Assembly (NCBI GenBank): GCA_021780935.1 | Contig: JAJXXT010000122.1 | Location: 71,984 to 135,983 of the forward strand | DNA from: Pseudomonadota bacterium | Lineage (GTDB): Bacteria > Pseudomonadota > Alphaproteobacteria > Acetobacterales > Acetobacteraceae | Length of the DNA stretch: 64,000 nt | Direction of reading: 5' to 3' | Notes under the pieces: generated by a model | The model's input: only the letters and a program-made list of their open reading frames with translations | What the model was told of the DNA's origin: nothing | Database searches by the model: none | Program-made: the position numbers and the translations under genes | Shown here: in pieces, positions 26,613 to 34,982 of the stretch | Layout: each line of letters begins with the position of its first letter | How positions within the stretch are numbered: position 1 is the stretch's first letter

Positions 26613-27989
26613 TCAGAAGACCTTGCCAGGATTGAGAATGCCCTTCGGGTCGAAAGCCGCCTTCAGTCGGCGCATCGCCTCCAGTTCCGCCGGCGAGCGT
26701 GTGTAGCCGAGATAGGGCTTCTTCAGGATGCCGATTCCGTGCTCGGCTGAGACAGATCCGCCTATCGCCTTCACGCAGCCATAGACCGCGCCGTCGATGG
26801 CTTTCTTGCCCGGCCCGTCCTCCTGCAGCCGCACGCAGATGTGCAGGTTGCTGTCCGCGAGATGCCCAAACCACAACATCGGCAGGCCGGGGTGCAGCGC
26901 ATCGATCGCGCGGCGCGTCTCGGCCATGAAGCGCTCCACCGCCGCGATCGGTACCGAAACGTCGAAGCCGACATGGGGAAAACTCCGCGGAAACTCGGCG
27001 ACCGAATCGCGCAGGCTCCACATCTCCCGCCCCTCGCGCAGATTCTGCGCGATCACCGCGTCGCTCGCCGTGCCGTCTTCGAGCGCGCGCTCGATCAGCG
27101 CCGCGAAGGCCGCGTCGTCGCGCGCCTGGTCGGCCCCCATCGTCTCCATCAGCACATAGCAGGCAGCGCCTTCCGGCAGTGGCGCGCGGCAGCCATGGTC
27201 GTGCGTCGCCAGGTGGTAGAAATCCGGCCAGAGCGCCTCGAACGCCGCCAGCGTCGATGCCAACTCCCGCCGCGCGCGGCCCAGGAACTCGAGCAGCGCC
27301 GCGTGCGATGGCAGGGCCACGAAAGCGGTCGCCAGGCTCGACGGCTTCGGGAAAAGCCTGACCACGACCTTGGTGATGACGCCGAGCGTGCCCTCCGAGC
27401 CGATGAAAACCTGCTTGAGGTCATAGCCGGCGTTGTTCTTCAGCATCGTGTTGAGGCTGGAGAGGATGGTGCCGTCGGCCAGCACCGCTTCAAGCCCAAG
27501 GATCATCTCCCGCGCCATGCCGTAGCGCAGCACGCGATTGCCGCCGGCGTTGGTGGAGGCATTGCCGCCGATCGTGCAGGTGCCGCGCGAGCCGATATCG
27601 AGGCCGAACAGCAGCCCCGCGGCATCGGCCGCCTCCTGAATGGTTTGCAGTGCCACCCCGGCCTCCGCCGTCAGCGTCGCACCCGCCACATCCACCGCCT
27701 CGATCCGGCGCATCCGCGCGAGCGACAGCGCGACAGCGCCCTCGGCCGGCGTCGCCCCGCCGAGCAGGCCCGTCAGCCCGCCCTGCGGCACGACCGCGAT
27801 GGCGTGCTCGTTGCAGTAGCGCAGCACCGCCGCCACCTCGGTCGTGCTGGTGGGATAGACCACGGCTGCCGGCAGCTCCCCCTGCCGCATCGCCACCGCC
27901 CAGTCGGCGAAATGCCGTGGTTCCGCCTCGGTGCCGGCGACAACGGCGCTGGCGCCGATCGCGCCGCGCAGATCCTCGATCAGGGACAT
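26613..27989 (-). CDS. FAD-binding 2-hydroxyacid oxidase/dehydrogenase (GlcD/D-LDH type)
   Basis: 458 residues from the ATG at 27989, which has an AGAAGA site; the longer open frame upstream is the shadow of the TRAP gene. FAD_binding_4 domain: VVYPTSTTEVAAVLRYCNEH, VVPQGGLTGLLGGATP, and LLFGLDIGSRGTCTIGGNAS followed by the NAGGNRVLRYG FAD loop. FAD-oxidase C domain: LWFGHLADSNLHICVRL and VYGCVKAIGGSVSAEHGIGI, which carries the catalytic His-rich motif. Relatives oxidise D-lactate, glycolate or D-2-hydroxyglutarate and pass electrons to quinone or cytochrome c. It lies 29 bases after the TRAP permease in the same operon, so the TRAP substrate is probably a 2-hydroxy acid. Confidence 0.9.
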   Translation of the reverse strand: MSLIEDLRGAIGASAVVAGTEAEPRHFADWAVAMRQGELPAAVVYPTSTTEVAAVLRYCNEHAIAVVPQGGLTGLLGGATPAEGAVALSLARMRRIEAVDVAGATLTAEAGVALQTIQEAADAAGLLFGLDIGSRGTCTIGGNASTNAGGNRVLRYGMAREMILGLEAVLADGTILSSLNTMLKNNAGYDLKQVFIGSEGTLGVITKVVVRLFPKPSSLATAFVALPSHAALLEFLGRARRELASTLAAFEALWPDFYHLATHDHGCRAPLPEGAACYVLMETMGADQARDDAAFAALIERALEDGTASDAVIAQNLREGREMWSLRDSVAEFPRSFPHVGFDVSVPIAAVERFMAETRRAIDALHPGLPMLWFGHLADSNLHICVRLQEDGPGKKAIDGAVYGCVKAIGGSVSAEHGIGILKKPYLGYTRSPAELEAMRRLKAAFDPKGILNPGKVF

Positions 27990-28018
27990 CTTCTTCTCGC
28001 TGCAGCGGCCGCCCCTCA

Positions 28019-29320
28019 TCACATATGCGAGGGCAGCCAAGTGGAAAGGACGGGAAAGACTATCAGGATGATCAGGCGCAGGATATCCGTGATCACGAAC
28101 GGAATCACGCCCACGAACACGGTGCCGATCGTCACGTCGCGCACCACGGACTTGATGACGAAGACATTCATCCCGACCGGCGGATGGATCAACCCGAGTT
28201 CGACCGTCATGACGATGATGATGCCGAACCAGATCGGGTCGAAGCCCAGCGAGGTGATCACGGGAAAGACGATGGGAATGGTGAGAATGATCATCGCCAT
28301 CGCGTCCATCACGCAGCCCAGCACCAGATACATCAGCATGATCAGCGCGAGCACACCGTAACGACCAAGGCCGAGCCCGGTCAGAAACCGTGTCACCTCC
28401 TGCGGCGTCTGCGTGATGGTGAGGAAATAGCCGAACAGAAGCGCCCCGATCAGGATCGCGAAGATCGCGGCCGAGGTCCGCACGGCTCGCAGTAGGCAGT
28501 CGAGCGCCTGCGCGAGGGACAGCCGCCGCCGCGCCACCGCGATCAGCCAGGCGCCGCCCGCCCCCATCGCCGCCGCCTCGGTGGGCGTGAATGCGCCGCC
28601 ATACATGCCGCCGATGACGAAGAGAAACAGCAACGAGATGGCCCACACGCCGCGCACCGCGACCAGCCGCTCCCCCCAGTTCGCACGCTCGCCCCGTGGC
28701 AGGAAGCCCGGGCGCGCGATGCCGATCGCGGTGATCGTCGCCAGATACATGGCGATCGCCAGCAGGCCCGGGATGATGCCCGCGATGTAGAGCTTGCCCA
28801 CGTCCTGCTCGGTGATCAGCGAGTAGACCGCGAGCACGATGGAGGGCGGCAGAATGGAGCCAAGCGTGCCGCCCGCGGCGATCACGCCGGTGGAAAACGA
28901 CTGCGGATAATTGTACCGCCGCATCTCCGGATAGGCGACGGCAGAAAATGTCGCGGCGGTCGCCACCGAACTGCCGGAAATGGCGGCGAAGCCGGCGCAG
29001 GCGGCAATCGTCGCCATGCCGAGCCCGCCGCGGCGGTGGCCGAGAAACGCGTTCGCCGCATGGAACAGCTCACCGCTCATACCGGATGCCGAGGCGATCG
29101 TGCCCATCAGCAAAAACAGCGGAATCACCGCGAAGCCCGCATCCGTCGCGGTGCGGATCGGCGATTCCGCGAGCACGTGCAGTGCCGGCCCGAATCCCGA
29201 CATCAGCGCGAAGCCCATGACGCCGACCGTGCCCATGGCGAGCCCCACGGGCAGGCGCAGCAGCATCAGCGTGAACAGCAGGACAAACCCGCCAATGGCG
29301 ATGACCGAAGCGTCCATCAA
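28019..29320 (-). CDS. dctM: TRAP transporter large permease (DctM)
   Basis: 433 residues, the usual DctM length, with about 12 membrane segments. Characteristic motifs: LRLPVGLAMGTVGVMGFAL at the N-terminus, FAAISGSSVATAATFSAVAY, GGTLGSILPPSIVLAVYSLI and the C-terminal GLIHPPVGMNVFVIKSV. It is the sodium-coupled translocation subunit. Its start overlaps the dctQ stop (ATGA). The operon is dctP, dctQ, dctM, oxidase, all on the minus strand. Confidence 0.94.
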   Translation of the reverse strand: MMDASVIAIGGFVLLFTLMLLRLPVGLAMGTVGVMGFALMSGFGPALHVLAESPIRTATDAGFAVIPLFLLMGTIASASGMSGELFHAANAFLGHRRGGLGMATIAACAGFAAISGSSVATAATFSAVAYPEMRRYNYPQSFSTGVIAAGGTLGSILPPSIVLAVYSLITEQDVGKLYIAGIIPGLLAIAMYLATITAIGIARPGFLPRGERANWGERLVAVRGVWAISLLFLFVIGGMYGGAFTPTEAAAMGAGGAWLIAVARRRLSLAQALDCLLRAVRTSAAIFAILIGALLFGYFLTITQTPQEVTRFLTGLGLGRYGVLALIMLMYLVLGCVMDAMAMIILTIPIVFPVITSLGFDPIWFGIIIVMTVELGLIHPPVGMNVFVIKSVVRDVTIGTVFVGVIPFVITDILRLIILIVFPVLSTWLPSHM

Positions 29321-29811
29321 GACGTCGCGATAGGCGCCTGTTCTCGCCCGCGCAGCTGCCGCACCAGGCGGATCAGCAGCAACAGCACGGAGCCGGCAAG
29401 ACCGGCCCAGGCCAGGAAGTAGAATGGCCAGATCGGCGTATGCGTGTCGAAGGTCGATTCCCCGCTCGCCCGCACATCCAGCACCTTGAGCGCCATGGCG
29501 CGTGCAAAACCCGCCATGCAGCCGAGCGTGAACAGGGTTGCCAGGAGGTCGAGCCCGCGCTGCACCCGCGCCGGCAGCGCGTTGTAGAGCAGATCGACCG
29601 TGATGTGTTCGCCGCGAAACCCGGTCACCGCGATGCCCCAGAAGATCAGGATGCCCAGCAGCAGGCGGGAATAGTCATAGGAATCCGGGATCGCCCAGTG
29701 AAACACGTAGCGCAACGCCACCGAAACGAAGGTCAGAACGGTGACCAGCGCCAGCAGGGTCGCGGCGAAACGCTCCGCCGCGGCGATGATGGCGTCGGCA
29801 GCGGACTTCAC
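29317..29811 (-). CDS. dctQ: TRAP transporter small permease (DctQ)
   Basis: 164 residues with four hydrophobic segments (FAATLLALVTVLTFVSVALR, LGILIFWGIAVTGF, LDLLATLFTLGCMAGFARAM, FYFLAWAGLAGSVLLLLIRL), the DctQ pattern. The conserved motif ALRYVFHWAIPDSYDYSRLL matches the R-Y-x-F-x(3)-I-P-W-S/DE region near segment two. It sits 24 bases after dctP and overlaps dctM. Needed for assembly with DctM. Confidence 0.9.
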   Translation of the reverse strand: MKSAADAIIAAAERFAATLLALVTVLTFVSVALRYVFHWAIPDSYDYSRLLLGILIFWGIAVTGFRGEHITVDLLYNALPARVQRGLDLLATLFTLGCMAGFARAMALKVLDVRASGESTFDTHTPIWPFYFLAWAGLAGSVLLLLIRLVRQLRGREQAPIATS

Positions 29812-29835
29812 GGCGAAAGGCCCGGTGCTGCGGCG

Positions 29836-30864
29836 TCAGTTGCCATAGGCGGCGTGATACTTGGCGATCGAGGCCTGCAGATCGGCCCAGACGGCCTTGG
29901 GGTCGAGCCCCTTCCGGCGCACCGCCGCGGCCCATGCCTTGTGCAGCGGCTGGGCCGAGACCTGCCAGAGCTTGAGCTGCGCCGGCGTCAGTTTCACCAT
30001 TACGTGGCCAGGCTCGGCCGCCATTTTGGCACGTCCCGCATGCTCGAAATCAGCCCATGGCCCGGCGAAGCGCTCGGCCCATGCCGTGGTGCAATGATCG
30101 TCAATCACTTTCTTCTGGTCCGGCGCCAGGGAGTTATACCGCGCCTTGTTCATCACCCAGACGAAGGTCGTCGTGTACATCGGCACGTCGATCGAATACT
30201 TCACCACCTTGTCGATGCCGAACAGCACCGTCGAGCCCCAGGGGAAGAAGATGCCGTCCGCGACGCCGCGCGCCAGCACGTCGCGCGCTCCCGGTGCCGA
30301 AGCCTGGATGTTGGTGCCGCCGAGGTCGGTCACCCAGGTCCCGAGCGTGCCGTCCGCCGGGCGCAGCTTCATGCCCCTGATATCGCCCGGCACCACGATC
30401 TTCTTGCGCGAATGCAGCGTGCCGGGGTCGTGGACGAAGGCGAAGCAGAAATGCACATCCGGCATCTCCCGCGCGGCATATTTGCGGTACCAGGCATCGA
30501 TCGCCTCGGTTCCGGTATGTCCGTCCCGGATGAGGAACGGCATCTCGCCGGCAGCGATGATGGGGAACCGCCCCGGCTGGTAGCCGGGATTGACGTAGGC
30601 GAAATCAGCGATGCCATCGCGCGCCATATCGTAATGGTCGAACGCCTTGCCGAGCTGCTCGGCGGGATAGATGACCGAGGTGATCGTGCCGCCCGACTCT
30701 TTCCTGACGGAGTTCGCCCAGTCCTGGATCGCGGCCTGCAGCGGGTGTGAGGGCGGCACCCAATGCGACAGTTTGAGCTGGACATGCTTGTCGGCGGCCT
30801 GGGCGGCGGTGAACAATCCCGCGGCCGCCAGCACACAGGCGGCAAGAACAGTCTTGCGCATCAT
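29836..30864 (-). CDS. dctP: TRAP transporter periplasmic substrate-binding protein (DctP)
   Basis: 342 residues with a Sec signal peptide (MMRKTVLAACVLAAAGLFTA, cleavage near AQAA). The mature start LKLSHWVPPSHPLQAAIQDW and the carboxylate-binding region IRGMKLRPADGTLGTWV, which carries the conserved Arg, define the DctP family; binding should therefore be of a carboxylic acid. First gene of the TRAP operon, divergent from a serine hydrolase gene with an inverted repeat between the two. With the downstream oxidase a hydroxy acid is the likely ligand. Confidence 0.92.
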   Translation of the reverse strand: MMRKTVLAACVLAAAGLFTAAQAADKHVQLKLSHWVPPSHPLQAAIQDWANSVRKESGGTITSVIYPAEQLGKAFDHYDMARDGIADFAYVNPGYQPGRFPIIAAGEMPFLIRDGHTGTEAIDAWYRKYAAREMPDVHFCFAFVHDPGTLHSRKKIVVPGDIRGMKLRPADGTLGTWVTDLGGTNIQASAPGARDVLARGVADGIFFPWGSTVLFGIDKVVKYSIDVPMYTTTFVWVMNKARYNSLAPDQKKVIDDHCTTAWAERFAGPWADFEHAGRAKMAAEPGHVMVKLTPAQLKLWQVSAQPLHKAWAAAVRRKGLDPKAVWADLQASIAKYHAAYGN

Positions 30865-30899
30865 CGTTTCCCCCTGGGATTGTTCGAAGGCTGGCGGAT

Positions 30900-30916
30900 T
30901 TGCACCGACGGTGCAA
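30900..30916. promoter_or_regulatory. Inverted repeat TTGCACC-GAC-GGTGCAA, candidate operator
   Basis: Perfect 7-bp arms separated by GAC, located 35 bases upstream of dctP and 30 upstream of the divergent hydrolase ATG. The symmetry and central position in the 82-bp spacer suggest a dimeric regulator acting on both transcription units. No regulator gene is adjacent. Confidence 0.45.
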
Positions 30917-30946
30917 GATGCTTCGCCACGTCAGGGAGACGAAGCG

Positions 30947-32068
30947 ATGAGCGACAAGGTGCTGCCGAAGACCAGCCTCAAGGAGGCGGGGCTGCGCGAG
31001 GAACCGATCGCGGCCCTGGAACGACTGCTCCAGAGCCATATCGCCGATGGCATTTACCCCGGCGCGAGTTATGCCATCGCCCGGCACGGCAAGCTCGCGC
31101 GCCACGTGGTGTTCGGCGAGGCCGCCCGCGGCCGCAAGGCAACGCCCGAGACACTGTGGCTGCTGTTCTCCAACACCAAGGTCGTGACCGCGGCCGCGCT
31201 ATGGGTGCTGGCGGAGGAAGGTCGGTTCCGCTTTACCGACACGCTTGCCAAGCACATCACGGAGTTCGCCCGCAACGGCAAGGGTGACGTCACGGTGCTG
31301 GAACTGCTGACCCATCGCGGCGGCTTCCCGTCTGCCCAGGTGCCGCCGGCCGCATGGGACGACCATGCCCTGCTGCGTGAGACAGTCTGCGACTTCACCC
31401 TGGAATGGACGCCTGGTTCGCGGATGCATTACCACGCGGCTTCGGCGCACTGGGCCGCGGCGGTGCTGATCGAGGCGCTGACGGAGGCGGATTTCCGTGA
31501 CGTGATCCGCGATCGCGTGCTGCGCCCGCTGGGTCTCGACGGCGCGATCCATGTCGGGCTCGCGCCGAAGCTGCATGCACGCGCGGTTGACATGCACGAG
31601 CCCGGCGCCAACGGACCCCAGCCGCTCGCGGAGACCAACTCGCCCGCCCGCATGCGCGCCGGTATTCCCGGCGGTGGCGGCTACGCGACGGCCGCCGGCA
31701 TGGCCGCCTTCTACCAGGCGCTGCTCGGCGGCGGCGCGCTGGGCAAGAAACGCTTCGCCGGCCCCCGCACACTGGCATACGCCATCCGCGACTGGACCGG
31801 CGACATGGTGGACGGCAACATGGGTATGGCCATGCATCGCGGCATCGGCCCGCATCTGCGCGGCACCGGTCCGGCCATCCGCGGGCTCGGCAGTTTCGCC
31901 TCACCCACCACCTTCGGTCATGGCGGCGCGGGCAGTTCCTATTGCTGGGCGGATCCGGTGTCCGGCGTGTCCTTCGCCTATCTCACCAATTGTCGCGTGC
32001 CCGACCCCTGGCACAGCGAGCGCCTCGACGTGGTCAGCAACTTCATCCACGCCGCCATCCTGGATTAG
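30947..32068 (+). CDS. Serine hydrolase of the beta-lactamase / class C family (EstB-like)
   Basis: 373 residues from the ATG at 30947 with a GGGAGAC site. The nucleophile motif SxxK is in LFSNTKVVTAAALW (about residues 74-77), the second catalytic Tyr motif is in MHYHAASAHWAAA (YHA instead of YxN), and the third is HGGAGSSYCW near the C-terminus. The domain is PF00144 (beta-lactamase-related). No signal peptide is visible, so it is cytoplasmic and more likely an esterase or amidase than a drug-resistance enzyme. Divergence from the TRAP operon suggests it cleaves an ester or lactone related to the imported acid; that is speculative. Confidence 0.85.
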   Translation: MSDKVLPKTSLKEAGLREEPIAALERLLQSHIADGIYPGASYAIARHGKLARHVVFGEAARGRKATPETLWLLFSNTKVVTAAALWVLAEEGRFRFTDTLAKHITEFARNGKGDVTVLELLTHRGGFPSAQVPPAAWDDHALLRETVCDFTLEWTPGSRMHYHAASAHWAAAVLIEALTEADFRDVIRDRVLRPLGLDGAIHVGLAPKLHARAVDMHEPGANGPQPLAETNSPARMRAGIPGGGGYATAAGMAAFYQALLGGGALGKKRFAGPRTLAYAIRDWTGDMVDGNMGMAMHRGIGPHLRGTGPAIRGLGSFASPTTFGHGGAGSSYCWADPVSGVSFAYLTNCRVPDPWHSERLDVVSNFIHAAILD

Positions 32069-32469
32069 CGCCCGCCGACCTGCTCGCGCCGTTCCTGCGC
32101 GGCCAGGGAGAGTGTCGCCGTCGGGTTCGCGAGCAGCCGGCGCAGCCCGATCGGTTCGCCGGTCATCGCGCAGACGCCGTAGGTACCGTTGTCGATGCGG
32201 GCCAAGGCATGCTCGATCTCGGCAAGCTCGTGATGCTCGCGCCGCCGCTCCTCGGCCTCTTGCTCGAAGTCGAGATCGGCGTTGGCCTGGTCGGCAAGGT
32301 CGCCCGCCCGCGCGTCACGCGCCACCAGGGGCGGCTCGTCGTGGATGCGGTGCACGATATCGGCCTTCATCGCCAGGAGTCGCGCACGAAACTTCTCGAT
32401 CATCGCGGCCGTGAGATCCCCCCTGCCGGCGCGACGACGGGTAACGGCTCGATCCGCTGCATGGGACAT
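32065..32469 (-). CDS. DksA/TraR-family protein with degenerate zinc finger
   Basis: 134 residues. An N-terminal coiled coil (FRARLLAMKADIVHRIHDE, then FEQEAEERRREHHELAEIEH) precedes the globular finger: ALARIDNGTYGVCAMTGEPI, GLRRLLANPTATLSLAAQE. Canonical DksA has CxxC and a second CxxC; here they read C-A-M-T and S-L-A-A, so only one of four Cys remains and zinc binding is unlikely. Cys-poor DksA paralogues that still act on RNA polymerase are known (DksA2 of Pseudomonas). The conserved basic/acidic coiled-coil tip (DxxDxA) is represented by DQANADLD. Its stop overlaps the convergent hydrolase stop by 4 bp. Confidence 0.85.
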   Translation of the reverse strand: MSHAADRAVTRRRAGRGDLTAAMIEKFRARLLAMKADIVHRIHDEPPLVARDARAGDLADQANADLDFEQEAEERRREHHELAEIEHALARIDNGTYGVCAMTGEPIGLRRLLANPTATLSLAAQERREQVGGR

Positions 32470-32554
32470 AGGAATCCTCCCCCGAACCTGGAATGCCAGG
32501 GAGGCTATGACGTCGTCCTGGAGCGCGCCTTGATTTCGATCAACCCATTCCGCT

Positions 32555-33388
32555 TCAGTACGCGATGCGCGCCAGCGCGCGGAGATTTTCCGCCGTCGTC
32601 ACCGGCAGCCCAAAGAAGTCGAGGTAGGCGGGAATCTGCTCGAACAGCATGTCGGTGCCGACCTGCACCGCACAGCCCCGCGCCAGCGCCGCACGCAGCA
32701 GCCGCGTGTGCTCCGCCTTCATCACCACCTCACCCACGAACGTGGCGGGGTCGAGCCGAGCGGGGTCGAATGGCAGGTCGTCCTCCTCACGCATGCCGAG
32801 CGGCGTCGCGTTGACCACGATCGTGAACCCCGCGGGATCGTTGCCGCCAACCTCGAGCGCGAGCTTCGGGTAATGCGCCGCGAGCCGCCCGGCCAACGCG
32901 GTGGCAGCGGCCTCGTTGACATCGAACAACCCGAGCCGCCCCACGCCGGCCTTGGCGAAGGACGCCGCGATCGCCGAACCGACGCCACCGGAGCCGACAA
33001 CCAGCACCGCAGCGCCGGTGATGGTGCGGCCATGCCGCCGCACGCCGCCCACGAAGCCCTCGCCGTCGAACATATCGGCCACCAGCCGCCCGTCGGCCAG
33101 ACGCTTCACCGCGTTGGCCGCGCCGGCGATGCGTGCCGTCGGCGAGGCCTCGTCAACCAGGCCGAGCGTTGGGATCTTGAGCGGCATGGTGACGAGCGCG
33201 CCGATGATGTTGTGTGCGGCGAACAGCGGCCGCAGCAGCGCGGCATAGGAGGCCGCGTCCACCCCCATCGGCACCACGATCGCGTCGAGCCCGATGCTCT
33301 CGAAATAGGGGTTGTAGATCATCGGCGCCTTGAACGTCGTCGTCGGAAAGCCGAGGTGCGCGATGAAGCGCGTGTGACCGCTGATCAT
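32555..33388 (-). CDS. Shikimate dehydrogenase-like protein (AroE paralogue)
   Basis: 277 residues from the ATG at 33388, preceded by GGAGGC 7 bases away. The family's catalytic Lys is in LVTMPLKIPTL and the Asp in ADMFDGEGFVGGV, so chemistry is conserved, but the shikimate-binding SxS near the N-terminus is replaced (GFPTTTFKAPMIYN) and NTD is MFD. The dinucleotide site GSGGVGSAIAASFAKAG is followed by LFDVNE, whose acidic residue favours NAD over NADP. It is likely a quinate/shikimate-type dehydrogenase of catabolic or unknown substrate, not the biosynthetic AroE. It is a single gene with about 120 bases upstream before glnQ and no clear operon partner. Confidence 0.82.
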   Translation of the reverse strand: MISGHTRFIAHLGFPTTTFKAPMIYNPYFESIGLDAIVVPMGVDAASYAALLRPLFAAHNIIGALVTMPLKIPTLGLVDEASPTARIAGAANAVKRLADGRLVADMFDGEGFVGGVRRHGRTITGAAVLVVGSGGVGSAIAASFAKAGVGRLGLFDVNEAAATALAGRLAAHYPKLALEVGGNDPAGFTIVVNATPLGMREEDDLPFDPARLDPATFVGEVVMKAEHTRLLRAALARGCAVQVGTDMLFEQIPAYLDFFGLPVTTAENLRALARIAY

Positions 33389-33508
33389 GCGTCCGCCTCC
33401 ATCATGCAACCGAGGAGGATGCAAGCGGCCACCACGCAGGCAGGCCGCACCGCAAGCCCGATCGCCGAGGTCATGTGCATAGCGTCGAGTCCCCCGTCCC
33501 CCGCCGGC

Positions 33509-34261
33509 CTAATGGCCCAGAATCTCGCCGAGAAAGCGCTGGGTCCGCTCATGCTGGGGCGCGGTGAAGAAGCGTTCCGGCGGCGCCTGTTCGACGATCT
33601 CGCCCTGCGCCATGAAGATCACCCGATCCGCGACCTGGCGGGCGAAACCCATCTCGTGCGTCACACAGATCATCGTCATGCCGTCCTGGGCCAGCCCGAT
33701 CATCGTATCGAGCACTTCCTTGACCATCTCGGGGTCGAGCGCCGAGGTCGGCTCGTCGAACAGCATCACCTTCGGCTCCATGCACAGCGCCCGCGCGATC
33801 GCCACCCGCTGCTGCTGCCCACCGGAAAGCTGAGAGGGATATTTCCCGGCCTGGTCGAGCACCTGCACCCGCTCCAGCAGCCGCCTCGCCGTCGCCTCGG
33901 CCGCCGCGCGGGGCGTGCCACGGGCGTGGATCGGCGCCAGCGTGCAGTTTTCCATCACCGTCAGATGCGGGAACAGATTGAAGTGCTGGAACACCATGCC
34001 GACCTCGCGGCGAATCGCCTCGGCGGCACGCGCATTATTCCGGCCAAGCTCGATGCCATCGACCGCGATGCGGCCCCGGTCCGCGGTTTCGAGCTGGTTA
34101 ATGCAGCGGATCAGCGTCGACTTGCCCGAGCCCGAGGGTCCGCACAGCACGATGCGCTCGCCGGCCTGGACGGTCAGGTCGACGCCGGCCAGCGCCCGGA
34201 ACCCGCCGAACCATTTCTCGACCCCGCGCATCTCGATCATCATCGGTCCATCCGGCGCCAT
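33509..34261 (-). CDS. Polar amino acid ABC transporter ATPase (GlnQ/HisP type), orphan
   Basis: 250 residues from the ATG at 34261, chosen for its AGGAGA site; an upstream start adds 13 residues. Walker [21 protein letters not shown], signature [15 protein letters not shown], Walker [21 protein letters not shown] and the H-loop [16 protein letters not shown] are textbook Gln[18 protein letters not shown] and [16 protein letters not shown] are the group-specific stretches. No permease or binding protein is nearby, so its partners must be elsewhere or it is a remnant. Confidence 0.92.
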   Translation of the reverse strand: MAPDGPMMIEMRGVEKWFGGFRALAGVDLTVQAGERIVLCGPSGSGKSTLIRCINQLETADRGRIAVDGIELGRNNARAAEAIRREVGMVFQHFNLFPHLTVMENCTLAPIHARGTPRAAAEATARRLLERVQVLDQAGKYPSQLSGGQQQRVAIARALCMEPKVMLFDEPTSALDPEMVKEVLDTMIGLAQDGMTMICVTHEMGFARQVADRVIFMAQGEIVEQAPPERFFTAPQHERTQRFLGEILGH

Positions 34262-34384
34262 CGCGTTCTCCTGCACGGGAGTGATGCTGGCACGTCTCAT
34301 GCCGCCGGGCGATCCCTGCCCGATCGCCGCCCGCCCGGTCGGACGATTTTCCCGCGGCGCGGCGCCGGTCTATACAGGCGACGC

Positions 34385-34978
34385 ATGCTCCAGGATCTGC
34401 CGAACGTCCTCACCCTGTCGCGGATCGCCGTGATTCCGCTGCTGGTGGCCCTCGCTGCGCTTAACTCGGCCGGCGCGCATCTCGCCGCGTGCGCGCTGTT
34501 CGCGGCGGCAGCGATTACCGATTATTTTGACGGCAAGCTGGCGCGCGACCGGCGCCAGACCTCCGATCTCGGCCGCATGCTGGACCCGATCGCCGACAAG
34601 CTCCTGGTCGGTGCGGCGCTGATGATGCTGGTGGGCACCGGCAGGCTCTCCGCGGCCGGGCTCTACCCCGCGGTGGTGATCATGCTGCGCGAGATCCTGG
34701 TCTCGGGCCTGCGCGAATATCTGGCCGAAATCCGGGCCCGCCTGCCGGTCACGCGGCTCGCGAAATGGAAGACCGCGTTCCAGATGGGTGCGCTCGGCAC
34801 GCTGCTCGCGGGCCAGCCGGGGGCAGCCCTCCTGCATCTGGGCTTTTTGCCGATGTCCTTCATCGGCGAGGGCATGCTCTGGGTTGCCGCCCTGCTGACG
34901 CTGATCACCGGATGGGACTACCTCACCACCGGATTGCGCCACGCCGCCACGCCTGGCGCAGCCCCGCGGCAGGAGTAG
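34385..34978 (+). CDS. pgsA: CDP-diacylglycerol-glycerol-3-phosphate 3-phosphatidyltransferase (PgsA)
   Basis: 197 residues, beginning MLQDLPNVLTLSRIAVIPLL, the standard PgsA N-terminus. The CDP-alcohol phosphotransferase signature D-x2-DG-x2-AR-x8-G-x3-D-x3-D is complete: DYFDGKLARDRRQTSDLG, then RMLDPIADK. Four or five membrane segments. It makes phosphatidylglycerophosphate, the first committed step to phosphatidylglycerol. It starts 123 bases from the divergent glnQ-like gene and is followed after 4 bases by mobB, so it heads a plus-strand series with molybdenum-cofactor genes. Confidence 0.94.
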   Translation: MLQDLPNVLTLSRIAVIPLLVALAALNSAGAHLAACALFAAAAITDYFDGKLARDRRQTSDLGRMLDPIADKLLVGAALMMLVGTGRLSAAGLYPAVVIMLREILVSGLREYLAEIRARLPVTRLAKWKTAFQMGALGTLLAGQPGAALLHLGFLPMSFIGEGMLWVAALLTLITGWDYLTTGLRHAATPGAAPRQE

Positions 34979-34982
34979 GCGC

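Noticed and set aside
30947..32068. Secreted beta-lactamase
   Set aside because: No signal peptide; the motifs fit the esterase-like PF00144 group.
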